DNA from: Paraburkholderia kururiensis JCM 10599 = LMG 19447
Lineage (GTDB): Bacteria > Pseudomonadota > Gammaproteobacteria > Burkholderiales > Burkholderiaceae
Direction of reading: 5' to 3'
Assembly: GCF_003986935.1 (NCBI RefSeq)
Contig: NZ_RJZE01000013.1
Location: forward strand, 124,001 to 188,000
Length of the DNA stretch: 64,000 bases
Position numbers and translations under genes: made by a program. Under the pieces are notes generated by a model that did not search any database, was not told the DNA's origin, and saw only the letters and a program-made list of their open reading frames with translations. Positions 1 to 7,460 of this stretch are shown here, in pieces. How positions within the stretch are numbered: position 1 is the first letter of the stretch; each line of letters starts with the position of its first letter.

Positions 1-240
1 CGACTCGAGGAACATCGCGACCTGGGCGCTGCGTGCGCCGTGGTGGCACACGCAGACAATCTGCGCTTCGTCGTCCAGTTCCTCGCTGCGCGCGGGAATC
101 TCGCGCATCGGGATCGACACGGCGCCGGCGATCTGCGCTGTCTGGATTTCCCACGGCTCGCGCACGTCGAGCAGCACGGGCGCGGGGCGGGCGGAGTCGG
201 CCAGCCATTCGGCGAGCGCGGGGGCGGTCAGGTTTTGCAT
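1..240 (-). CDS. Rhodanese-like domain protein (3' end cut by window edge)
   Basis: The reverse strand from 240 downward reads as the first 80 residues of a small rhodanese-fold protein. It begins MQNLTAPALAEWL and continues LLDVREPWEIQTAQIAGAVSIPM, the usual N-terminal half of the domain. The active-site loop is visible as CVCHHGARS, with the second Cys-x-x-Gly-Ala-Arg-Ser cysteine as the expected sulfur-carrying residue (rough position 68). The gene leaves the window at position 1, so length and C-terminus are unknown. It lies 61 bp downstream of the methyltransferase gene on the same strand and is probably cotranscribed with it. Sulfurtransferase activity is inferred from the family; the substrate is unknown. 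Confidence 0.85.
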   Translation of the reverse strand, partial: MQNLTAPALAEWLADSARPAPVLLDVREPWEIQTAQIAGAVSIPMREIPARSEELDDEAQIVCVCHHGARSAQVAMFLES

Positions 241-301
241 GATGGCATGTCGTCGGTTGTCGGCAGTCCGTCGTCGTCGGTTTGCAGGTGGGCAAACCGG
301 C

Positions 302-955
302 TCAGAACTTGAATCGCGGCGGCTGGACGGCGTTGTGCAGCGGCTCGATGTACGTTTCGAACACGTCGGCAATGCGGTACTGCTTCTCGTCGACGCGCGT
401 AATGATCTGTGCCTTCATCACCGGCGCCACGCCGACGAATGCCGCGAGCCGGCCGCCGATCTTCAGTTGCTCCAGCATTTCCTGCGGCAGCACGGGCAGG
501 CCGCCCGACACGCAGATCACGTCGTAGGGCGCCGCTGCCGGCCAGCCGCGCGCGCCGTCGCCCGTGGCGACTTCCGCGTTCAGCACGCCGTTCGCGGCCA
601 GGTTCGTACGCGCGAGTTCGGCCAGTTCCGGCTTGATGTCCACCGTCAGCACGTGCTGGGCGCGATGCGCGAGCAGCGCCGCCATGTAGCCCGAGCCCGC
701 GCCGATTTCCAGCACGCTTTCGTGCTTCTTCACCGCCAGTTCCTGCAGCACGCGCGCTTCCACGCGCGGGGCCAGCATGTGCTCGCCGCCGGGCAGGGGA
801 ATTTCGAGGTCCGCGAAGGCGATGTTCACGTAAGCCGCGGGGACGAAGTTTTCACGCTTGACGACGGAGAGCAGGTTCAGCACGTCCTGGTCCAGCACAT
901 CCCAGGGGCGAATCTGCTGCTCGATCATGTTGAAACGCGCTTGTTCGATGTTCAT
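302..955 (-). CDS. Protein-L-isoaspartate O-methyltransferase family protein
   Basis: This 217-residue protein has the PCMT layout. The N-terminus is MNIEQARFNMIEQQIRPW, and the SAM-binding motif I is VLEIGAGSGYMAALLA near residue 80, followed by the acidic end of strand 2 (VLTVDIKPEL). Family members transfer a methyl group from SAM to isoaspartyl residues for protein repair. However, this Burkholderiaceae subgroup is shorter and more divergent than E. coli Pcm, so the substrate is uncertain. The start at 955 gives the canonical N-terminus. The rhodanese gene follows on the same strand. Confidence 0.85.
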   Translation of the reverse strand: MNIEQARFNMIEQQIRPWDVLDQDVLNLLSVVKRENFVPAAYVNIAFADLEIPLPGGEHMLAPRVEARVLQELAVKKHESVLEIGAGSGYMAALLAHRAQHVLTVDIKPELAELARTNLAANGVLNAEVATGDGARGWPAAAPYDVICVSGGLPVLPQEMLEQLKIGGRLAAFVGVAPVMKAQIITRVDEKQYRIADVFETYIEPLHNAVQPPRFKF

Positions 956-1145
956 GATGGTTCGGCGATGAGGTTCGGGTACAGCCAGGGGAAAAGTGTT
1001 GGACCACGCGCGCGTGGCCCATTTTTAAACTTGCGGAACGGCGGGATTGTACCAAACCGCGCTTTCTTCCCGGGCTGAAGCGGGCGCCGTGGGTCGGTGT
1101 TTGTCCCTATGCGAAAGGGCTTGCGCTCGGGCGTACGGGCGACCA

Positions 1146-1167
1146 AAAATGTAATCGATTACATTTT
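1146..1167. promoter_or_regulatory. Perfect 22-bp palindrome, probable LacI-family operator
   Basis: AAAATGTAATC at 1146-1156 is followed directly by its exact reverse complement at 1157-1167. The centre is CG, as in LacI/PurR-family operators, and the site is far more AT-rich than its surroundings. It lies 52 bp upstream of the chosen start of the LacI-type regulator, so autoregulation and control of the downstream transport operon are likely. No second copy is visible in the 96 bp between the regulator and the ABC ATPase gene. Confidence 0.75.
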
Positions 1168-1219
1168 CCGCGACGTTTTCACGCAGCATCAGTCGCCCCC
1201 CCGTGCCACGCACTTGCCC

Positions 1220-2302
1220 ATGTCAGGACGACTCCAACCAGACGCCGCCCCAGCCGCGACCGAACTGACCGAGCCGAACGAACCGAACGAACCGAAAGGC
1301 ACGCCCGAGCCCGCGCTTTCGATTGCCGGGGTGGCCGAGCGCGCAGGGGTGTCGGTGGCCACGGTCTCGCGCGTGCTCAACGGTCACGCGAACGTGCGGG
1401 CCGCCACCCGTGAGCGCGTGATGGCCGCGGTGGAACGCTGTGGCTATCGCGTCAACGAACTCGCGCGCAATCTGCGAACCGCCGAGAGCCGGCTGCTGCT
1501 CACCATGGTCCCCGACTTCGGCAATCCGTTTTACGCGGAGATCGTGCGCGGCATCGACAGCGTGGCGCGTCAGCATGGCTACTTCATGCTGCTGTGTGAC
1601 ACCGGCGCGGACCCCGGCCGCGAGCGCAGCTACTTCGACCTGTTGCGCCGCCGACGCGCCGACGGCGCCATCTGCCTCGATCCGGCCACGGTCCAGCAGG
1701 CGCTCGCGGACGAATCGATTTCGCTGCCCTGGGTGGCGTGCTGCGAGTTCGATGCCCGCGTGGGCGTGCCCTACGTCGGCATCGACAACTACCGCGCCGC
1801 GGGCGACGCCGTGCGGCATCTGCTGGCGCGCGGCCACACGAAGATCGCGCTCATCAATTCCGACGAGCACTACCTGTATGCGCAGCAGCGCGAGCGCGGC
1901 TATCTGGATGCGCTCGCCGACGCCGGACTCACGCCGCGCGACGCCTGGCGCGTGAACCTGAACTGCCTCGATTACGAAGCGGGCGCCCGCGCCGCCGCGG
2001 CGCTCGCGCAACTGGACGATCCGCCTACGGCGATCTTCGCGGTCTCGGACACGCTCGCCATCGGCGTGCTCAACGGACTGCGCAGCGTGGGCCGGCGCGT
2101 GCCCGCCGACATCGCCGTGGTCGGCTTCGACGACATCACGCTGGCCGCGCAGGTGGACCCGCCGCTCACCACCATCGCGCAGCCTATGCGCGAGCTGGGC
2201 GAGACGGCGGCGCGGCTGCTGCTCAAACGACTTGCCGAGCCGCAGGCGAGCGTCCCCGGCGTGCTGCTGCCCCATCGGCTCGTGGTGCGGCAAAGCGCTT
2301 GA
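1220..2302 (+). CDS. LacI-family transcriptional regulator of the sugar cluster
   Basis: A 360-residue regulator. After a flexible N-terminal extension with an EPN repeat (residues 12-24) comes the LacI helix-turn-helix and hinge (SIAGVAERAGVSVATVSRVLNG, then ARNLRTAESRLL). The type-1 periplasmic-binding effector domain follows, with GVPYVGIDNYRAAG, AIFAVSDTLAIGVL and VVGFDDITLAAQVDPPLTT. The start at 1220 is preferred because the open frame upstream would run through the operator-like palindrome at 1146-1167. The gene is followed in the same direction by the ABC ATPase gene after 96 bp, so it is the likely local repressor. Effector unknown. Confidence 0.9.
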   Translation: MSGRLQPDAAPAATELTEPNEPNEPKGTPEPALSIAGVAERAGVSVATVSRVLNGHANVRAATRERVMAAVERCGYRVNELARNLRTAESRLLLTMVPDFGNPFYAEIVRGIDSVARQHGYFMLLCDTGADPGRERSYFDLLRRRRADGAICLDPATVQQALADESISLPWVACCEFDARVGVPYVGIDNYRAAGDAVRHLLARGHTKIALINSDEHYLYAQQRERGYLDALADAGLTPRDAWRVNLNCLDYEAGARAAAALAQLDDPPTAIFAVSDTLAIGVLNGLRSVGRRVPADIAVVGFDDITLAAQVDPPLTTIAQPMRELGETAARLLLKRLAEPQASVPGVLLPHRLVVRQSA

Positions 2303-2304
2303 GG

Positions 2305-2334
2305 GCACGTAGCGGCATGTAGCGGCACATAGAG
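2305..2334. repeat. Three degenerate 10-bp direct repeats
   Basis: Units GCACGTAGCG, GCATGTAGCG and GCACATAGAG sit head to tail at 2305-2334, just after the regulator stop. They belong to the pattern of short direct repeats in the spacers of this cluster. No function is evident. Confidence 0.6.
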
Positions 2335-2398
2335 GTGCCTGGGGGGCACATAAGCGGCAGAGAGCGGCTGAGGCCGCGACTGACGGAGACCCGACGAC

Positions 2399-3907
2399 AT
2401 GAGCGTCGCTGTGCGATTCGACGATGTCCGCAAAGACTTCGGCCCTGTGCGTGTGCTGCACGGCGTGAGCTTCGAGCTTGCGCCCGCGCGCATACACGGC
2501 CTGCTGGGCGAAAACGGCGCGGGCAAGTCGACGCTCATGAAGATTCTCGCGGGCTACGAGACGGCGACTTCGGGCGACATCCAGGTGGATGGCGCACCGT
2601 GTCGCTTCGCCGGCTCGCGCGACGCCGAAGCCGCGGGCATCGTCTTGATCCATCAGGAGTTCAATCTCGCCGAGCATCTCTCGATTGCGCAGAACATGTA
2701 TCTGGGCCACGAGAAGCGGCAGCGCGGCATGGGCGGCTGGCTGCTCGACGACGCAGCCATGCGCGCCGAGGCGCGTCACTACCTCGCGCAGGTGGGCCTC
2801 GAGCGCGACCCCGACACGAAAGTGCGCGACCTGATCGTCGCCGAAAAGCAGCTGGTGGAAATTGCCAAGGCGCTGTCGCGGCGGGCGCGCCTGCTCATCA
2901 TGGACGAGCCCACGGCCACGCTCACGCCCGCCGAAACCGAGCGCCTCTTCGCGTTGATGGCGAAGCTCAAGGCGGAGGGCGTCACACTCGTCTACATCTC
3001 GCACAAGCTGGACGAAGTGCAGCGCGTGACCGACGACGTCACCGTGATGCGCGACGGCCGCTTCGTCGCACGCGCGGCCACGGCTGAACTATCGCGGCAG
3101 CAGATGGCGAACCTCATGGTGGGCCGCGACGTGTCCGACATGTTTCCGGCGCGCGCGCCCGTTGCCGACAACGCGCCCGTGGCGCTGAAGGTGGAAGGCC
3201 TCGTCGTGCCCGGCTGGGTGGGCGCCCTGGGCGGGCTTGCCTTCGAAGTGCGCGCGGGCGAAGTGCTCGGCTTTGCGGGGCTGGTGGGCGCAGGACGCAC
3301 CGAGGCCTTCGAAGCGATCGTCGGTTTGCGGGCGCGCACGGCCGGCACGATCGACATGGCGGGCCGGCGCGTGACGCTGAAGAACCCGCGCGACGCCATG
3401 CGCCACGGCCTCACGTACCTGAGCGAGGACCGCAAGGGCAAGGGTCTGCACGTGGACCTGAACCTGCAGGACAACCTCACGCTGATGACGCTGGAGCGCT
3501 ACGCGCATCCGCTGCTCGACCTGAAGGCTGGGCGCGATGCGCTCGAAAAGGCCGTGCGCGATTTCGGCATCCGCACCGGCGATCTGGCGAGCCGCGCCCG
3601 CATGCTCTCGGGCGGCAATCAGCAGAAGCTCGCGCTTGCCAAGTTCCTGCAACCGGACCCGCGCGTAATCGTGCTCGACGAGCCCACGCGCGGCGTCGAC
3701 GTGGGCGCAAAGCGCGACATCTATTTCCTGATTCACCGGCTCGCCGCCGAAGGCCGCGCCGTGATCGTGATCTCGTCCGAACTGATCGAGCTGATCGGGC
3801 TCTGCCATCGCGTGGCCGTGATGCGCGCGGGGCAGCTCGTCGCCACGCTCGGCATTGGACACCTGACCGAAGAGGAGCTGATCGCCCATGCAACCGGTAC
3901 ACACTGA
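2399..3907 (+). CDS. Sugar ABC transporter ATP-binding protein (RbsA/MglA/XylG family)
   Basis: A 502-residue protein with two tandem ATPase domains, the usual size and plan for carbohydrate-uptake CUT2 transporters. The first half has a full Walker A (GENGAGKSTLMK, near residue 40) and Walker B LLIMDEPTATLTP. The second half has the degenerate Walker A typical of the family (GLVGAGRTEAFE), the signature LSGGNQQKLALAK and Walker B VIVLDEPTRGVDVG. It energises import of a monosaccharide or cyclitol through the permease encoded next. The permease gene overlaps its end by 20 bp, indicating translational coupling. The exact substrate cannot be read from the sequence. Confidence 0.94.
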   Translation: MSVAVRFDDVRKDFGPVRVLHGVSFELAPARIHGLLGENGAGKSTLMKILAGYETATSGDIQVDGAPCRFAGSRDAEAAGIVLIHQEFNLAEHLSIAQNMYLGHEKRQRGMGGWLLDDAAMRAEARHYLAQVGLERDPDTKVRDLIVAEKQLVEIAKALSRRARLLIMDEPTATLTPAETERLFALMAKLKAEGVTLVYISHKLDEVQRVTDDVTVMRDGRFVARAATAELSRQQMANLMVGRDVSDMFPARAPVADNAPVALKVEGLVVPGWVGALGGLAFEVRAGEVLGFAGLVGAGRTEAFEAIVGLRARTAGTIDMAGRRVTLKNPRDAMRHGLTYLSEDRKGKGLHVDLNLQDNLTLMTLERYAHPLLDLKAGRDALEKAVRDFGIRTGDLASRARMLSGGNQQKLALAKFLQPDPRVIVLDEPTRGVDVGAKRDIYFLIHRLAAEGRAVIVISSELIELIGLCHRVAVMRAGQLVATLGIGHLTEEELIAHATGTH

Positions 3908-4919
3908 AGCGCCGGATTCGCGCCGGGCGCGGCTTTCGTGGCGGCTCGCGCGGCGGGCCACGGGGCTTGGGCCCATCGTGGGGCTCGTCGCGCTCTGCGT
4001 GCTCGGCACGCTGCTCAACCGCGACTTCGCCACCGTCGACAACCTCATGAACGTGCTCACGCGCACGTCGTTCATCGGCATCATCGCGGTGGGCATGACG
4101 TTCGTGATCATCTCGGGCGGCATCGATCTTTCGGTGGGGTCGATGGCCGCGCTCATCGCGGGCGTCATGATCTGGGTAATGAACGCGCTTGCCACAGGCG
4201 CCGCGGGTGCCGTGGCGCACGGGCTGCCGCCGCTCGTCATCGTGCTGGCGGGCATCGTGCTCGCGCTCGTGCTGGGCGCCGCGTTCGGCTGCGCGCACGG
4301 CCTGCTCATTACGAAGGGGCGCATCGAACCGTTCATCGTGACGCTCGGCACGCTCGGCATCTTTCGCGCGGTGCTCACGTGGCTTGCGGACGGCGGTGCG
4401 CTCACGCTCGACAACACGCTCTCCGATCTGTACGGCCCTGTCTATTACGCGAGCCTCTTCGGCGTGCCGGTGCCGGTCTGGGTGTTTCTCGCCATGGCCG
4501 CGGGCGGCGCGTTGATTCTCAACCGCACCGCGTTCGGCAGACACGTGCAGGCCATCGGCTCCAACGAACAGGTGGCGCGCTATGCGGCCATTCGCGTGGA
4601 TACCGTGAAGATCGTGACGTATGCGCTGCTCGGCGTATGCGTGGGCGTGGCGACGGTGCTCTACGTGCCGCGCCTCGGCTCCGCCACGCCCACCACGGGG
4701 CTGCTGTGGGAACTCGAAGCAATTGCCTCCGTGGTGGTGGGCGGCACCGCGCTCAAAGGCGGCGAAGGCCGCGTGTTGGGCACCGTGATCGGCGCGGTGC
4801 TGCTCTCGGTGATCGCGAACATTCTCAATCTCACCAGCATCATCAGCGTGTATCTGAACGCGGCGGTGCAGGGCGTGGTGATCATCGTCGTTGCGTTCCT
4901 GCAGCGCGGGCGGCGGTGA
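3888..4919 (+). CDS. Sugar ABC transporter permease (RbsC-like, CUT2)
   Basis: A 343-residue, highly hydrophobic protein of the BPD_transp_2 family with about eight to ten membrane segments. Typical CUT2 permease sequence is present: TSFIGIIAVGMTFVIISGGIDLSVGS near residues 60-85 and ASVVVGGTALKGGEGRVLGTVIGA near 280-305. It forms the inner-membrane channel with the ATPase encoded upstream (20-bp overlap). The N-terminus is cytoplasmic and charged, as usual. It belongs to the operon starting with the ATPase gene. Substrate unknown. Confidence 0.93.
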   Translation: MQPVHTEAPDSRRARLSWRLARRATGLGPIVGLVALCVLGTLLNRDFATVDNLMNVLTRTSFIGIIAVGMTFVIISGGIDLSVGSMAALIAGVMIWVMNALATGAAGAVAHGLPPLVIVLAGIVLALVLGAAFGCAHGLLITKGRIEPFIVTLGTLGIFRAVLTWLADGGALTLDNTLSDLYGPVYYASLFGVPVPVWVFLAMAAGGALILNRTAFGRHVQAIGSNEQVARYAAIRVDTVKIVTYALLGVCVGVATVLYVPRLGSATPTTGLLWELEAIASVVVGGTALKGGEGRVLGTVIGAVLLSVIANILNLTSIISVYLNAAVQGVVIIVVAFLQRGRR

Positions 4920-4925
4920 ACATGT

Positions 4926-5045
4926 GTGCCCAGGCAGCACTCATTCGGTAGCACCTTCAGCGACACCTTTCAGCAGCACGATTCGGCAGCATCTTCAGTA
5001 GTACCTTCAGCAGCACCTTCAGCAGCACGATTCGGCAGTCTGATC
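4926..5045. repeat. Imperfect CAGCACC/TTCAGCAGCACG direct repeats between permease and binding-protein genes
   Basis: This spacer is built of variations on TTCAGCAGCACC. A 21-bp unit beginning TTCAGCAGCACG and ending GGCAG occurs identically at 4969-4989 and 5018-5038. The repeats occupy most of the 200-bp gap that separates the membrane components from the binding protein. They may buffer translation or influence mRNA stability; this is inference only. Confidence 0.7.
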
Positions 5046-5119
5046 CAGGAGGCAGCACAGGCAACAGTCGATCGACAACAACGGGCATACGCAGGCCCGC
5101 ACAATCAGGAGACACGACC

Positions 5120-6097
5120 ATGAAGCAGGTTATTCGAGCAATGCGAGGCCTCACCGCCGGCGTGCTGGCAGTGACGGTGGCGGCGGCGCTGGGCACGAGC
5201 AGCGCGCACGCCGACGAGAAGGTGACGCTGGGCGTCGCCATTCCCACAGCGGACCACGGCTTTACCGGCGGCATCGTGTGGTGGGCGAACAAGGCAAAGG
5301 CGGACCTCGAGAAGGCGCATCCCGATCTCAAGATCATCGTGAAGACGGCAGCCAACGCGCCCGAGCAGGCCAATCAGTTGCAGGACCTCGTCACGGTCAA
5401 CCATATCAACGCGCTCGTGATCTTCCCGTATGAGTCGGCGTCGCTCACGCAGCCTGTGGCTCAGGTGAAGAAGAAGGGCGTCTACGTCACGGTGGTGGAT
5501 CGCGGACTCACGGACACCAGCGCGCAAGACGCCTACGTGGCCGGCGACAACACCGCGTTCGGCCGCATTCCCGCCGAGTATCTGGCGAAGGCGCTTAACG
5601 GCAAGGGCGACATCGTCGCGCTGCGCGGCATTCCCACCACGCTCGACAACGAACGCTGGACCGCCTTCACGTCGGTGCTGAAGAACTATCCGGGCATTCG
5701 CATCCTGGATGCGAAGTACGCGAACTGGAACCGCGACGACGCGTTCAAGGTGACGCAGGACTACCTCACGCGCTTCAAGCACATCGACGCCATCTGGGCC
5801 GCGGACGACGACATGGCCGTGGGCGTGCTGAAGGCCATCGATCAGGCGAAGCGCACCGACGTCAAGATCGTGTTCGGCGGCGCGGGATCGAAGGGCATGG
5901 TGAAGAACGTGATGGACGGCGCACCGCTCATCAAGGCCGACGTTTCCTATTCGCCCAAGTTCATCTACGACGCGATCAAGCTCACGGCCGAAGCACGCCT
6001 GCAGGGCGAGCGGCTGCAAGCCACCACGATCATTCCTTCGGTGCTCATCACGAAGGAGAACGCGCACGACTTTTACTTCCCCGACTCGCCGTTCTGA
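5120..6097 (+). CDS. Periplasmic sugar-binding protein (RbsB-like)
   Basis: A 325-residue substrate-binding protein. A Sec signal peptide (MKQVIRAMRG, hydrophobic core, cleavage expected after SSAHA near residue 31) leads to a type-1 periplasmic binding fold: VTLGVAIPTADHGFTGGIVWW, then QLQDLVTVNHINALVIFPYE and later AIWAADDDMAVGVLKAI. A clear ribosome site (CAGGAGACACGACC) precedes the ATG. It delivers the ligand to the CUT2 transporter encoded just upstream. Similar proteins bind ribose, xylose, inositol or related polyols; the ligand here is not deducible. Confidence 0.93.
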   Translation: MKQVIRAMRGLTAGVLAVTVAAALGTSSAHADEKVTLGVAIPTADHGFTGGIVWWANKAKADLEKAHPDLKIIVKTAANAPEQANQLQDLVTVNHINALVIFPYESASLTQPVAQVKKKGVYVTVVDRGLTDTSAQDAYVAGDNTAFGRIPAEYLAKALNGKGDIVALRGIPTTLDNERWTAFTSVLKNYPGIRILDAKYANWNRDDAFKVTQDYLTRFKHIDAIWAADDDMAVGVLKAIDQAKRTDVKIVFGGAGSKGMVKNVMDGAPLIKADVSYSPKFIYDAIKLTAEARLQGERLQATTIIPSVLITKENAHDFYFPDSPF

Positions 6098-6103
6098 GGC
6101 ACA

Positions 6104-6134
6104 GGGCCGCCGCGCGAAGTGGTTCGCGCGGCCC
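6104..6134 (+). terminator. GC-rich hairpin after the binding-protein gene
   Basis: Arms 6109-6118 and 6123-6132 form a 10-bp stem with a GTGG loop, starting 11 bp after the binding-protein stop and followed by a moderately T-rich stretch. In ABC operons such hairpins often protect the 3' end of the binding-protein message or partly terminate transcription. Strong termination is uncertain because the T-tract is interrupted. Confidence 0.5.
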
Positions 6135-6157
6135 GCGCTTTGGTCTTTATCCCGTTT

Positions 6158-6278
6158 CAGGCGATATACAGCCGACATACAGGCGACGTACAGGCGACGT
6201 ACAGGCGACGTACAGGCGACGTACAGGCGACGTACAGGCGACGTACAGGCGACGTACAGGCGACGTACAGGCGAAATA
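6158..6278. repeat. Eleven-copy tandem array of an 11-bp unit in the 5' leader of the isomerase gene
   Basis: The unit CAGGCGACGTA is repeated exactly eight times at 6180-6267. It is flanked by variant copies CAGGCGATATA (6158-6168), CAGCCGACATA (6169-6179) and CAGGCGAAATA (6268-6278), giving 11 units over 121 bp. The array ends 26 bp before the isomerase ATG, just upstream of its ribosome site. An 11-bp unit is about one helical turn, and a unit change would shift reading frame but not touch the coding region. Slippage-driven variation in leader length is plausible but unproven. Confidence 0.95.
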
Positions 6279-6304
6279 CGACGGAGCACCAAGGAGTTCG
6301 CACG

Positions 6305-7354
6305 ATGAAAACCATCAAGGGTCCGGCGATCTTTCTCGCGCAGTTCACCGGCGACGAGGCGCCCTTCGACAGTCTCGCGAATCTGGCCGCGTGGGCCGCG
6401 GGGCTCGGCTTCAAGGGCATCCAGGTGCCGGCCGATCCGCGGCTTGTGGACCTTGCGCGCGCGGCGTCGAGCGATGCCTATTGCGACGAACTGCGGCAGA
6501 CGGCCGACGATGCCGGCGTGGTCATCACGGAACTCACGACGCATCTGCAAGGCCAGCTCGTGGCCGTGCATCCTGCCTACGACGCGCTGTTCGACGGCTT
6601 CGCCGCGCCCGAAGTGCGCGGCAATCGCGAGGCGCGCACCGCGTGGGCCATCGACCAGCTCAAGCTCGCGGCGCGCGCCTCGCAGCGCCTGGGTCTTGCC
6701 ACCCACGTCACGTTTTCGGGCGCGCTCGCGTGGCCCTACGTGTACCCGTGGCCGCAGCGCCCCGCGGGACTCGTGGAAGCAGCCTTCGACGAACTCGCAC
6801 GCCGCTGGCGCCCCATTCTGGACGCGTTCGACGCGGCCGGCGTGGACGTCTGCTACGAACTGCATCCGGGCGAGGACCTGCACGACGGCGTGACCTTCGA
6901 GCGCTTTCTCGCCGCCGTGGACGGCCATGCGCGCGCGAACATCCTCTACGACCCGAGCCACTTCCTGCTGCAACAGCTCGACTACCTCGCGTTCATCGAC
7001 CTCTATCACGAGCGCATCAAGGCCTTTCACGTGAAGGACGCGGAGTTTCGCCCAACCGGGCGCCAGGGCGTGTACGGCGGCTACAGCGGCTGGCTGGAGC
7101 GCGCGGGGCGCTTTCGCTCGCTCGGCGACGGCCAGATCGACTTCGGCGCGATCTTCTCGAAGATGGCGCAGTACGACTACGCGGGCTGGGCGGTGCTCGA
7201 ATGGGAATGCGCGCTCAAGCACCCGCAGGACGGCGCACGCGAGGGGGCCGAGTTCATCCGGCGGCACATCATCCGCGTGGCCGAACACGCCTTCGACGAC
7301 TTCGCGGGCAGCGGCGTGGACGCAGCACGCCTGCGGCACGTGCTCGGACTCTAA
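6305..7354 (+). CDS. TIM-barrel sugar phosphate isomerase/epimerase
   Basis: A 349-residue member of the AP_endonuc_2 / xylose-isomerase-like family. Metal-ligand motifs of the barrel are visible: CYELHPGED near residue 183, ILYDPSHFLL near 218, AFHVKDAEF near 240, and AVLEWECAL near 298. The start at 6305 follows AAGGAGTTCGCACG. The frame stays open upstream but would translate the 11-bp repeats. Family members isomerise or epimerise keto-sugars, inosose or related intermediates. With the adjacent MocA-type dehydrogenase it probably acts on an oxidised sugar or cyclitol. Exact reaction unknown. Confidence 0.88.
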   Translation: MKTIKGPAIFLAQFTGDEAPFDSLANLAAWAAGLGFKGIQVPADPRLVDLARAASSDAYCDELRQTADDAGVVITELTTHLQGQLVAVHPAYDALFDGFAAPEVRGNREARTAWAIDQLKLAARASQRLGLATHVTFSGALAWPYVYPWPQRPAGLVEAAFDELARRWRPILDAFDAAGVDVCYELHPGEDLHDGVTFERFLAAVDGHARANILYDPSHFLLQQLDYLAFIDLYHERIKAFHVKDAEFRPTGRQGVYGGYSGWLERAGRFRSLGDGQIDFGAIFSKMAQYDYAGWAVLEWECALKHPQDGAREGAEFIRRHIIRVAEHAFDDFAGSGVDAARLRHVLGL

Positions 7355-7398
7355 CGCTCTGAGTGCTTTGAACGCTCGGCGGACTCGGGCTCACGCTC

Positions 7399-7426
7399 AG
7401 GCAGCAGGCAGCAGGCAGCAGGCAGG
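7399..7426. repeat. GCAGGCA short tandem repeat
   Basis: Three to four copies of the 7-bp unit GCAGGCA lie in the 106-bp spacer between the isomerase and dehydrogenase genes. It is another example of simple repeats in the spacers of this cluster. Confidence 0.6.
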
Positions 7427-7460
7427 CGCGGCGCCGCAATCACTTACAGGGAACCAGGCG

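Noticed and set aside
6158..6278. Possible CRISPR-like array
   Set aside because: Units are 11 bp with no spacers between them, so it is a simple tandem repeat.
5105..7339. A 744-codon reverse-strand open frame opposite the binding-protein and isomerase genes
   Set aside because: It translates the 11-bp array as a repeat and shows no family motif. The forward genes are unambiguous.
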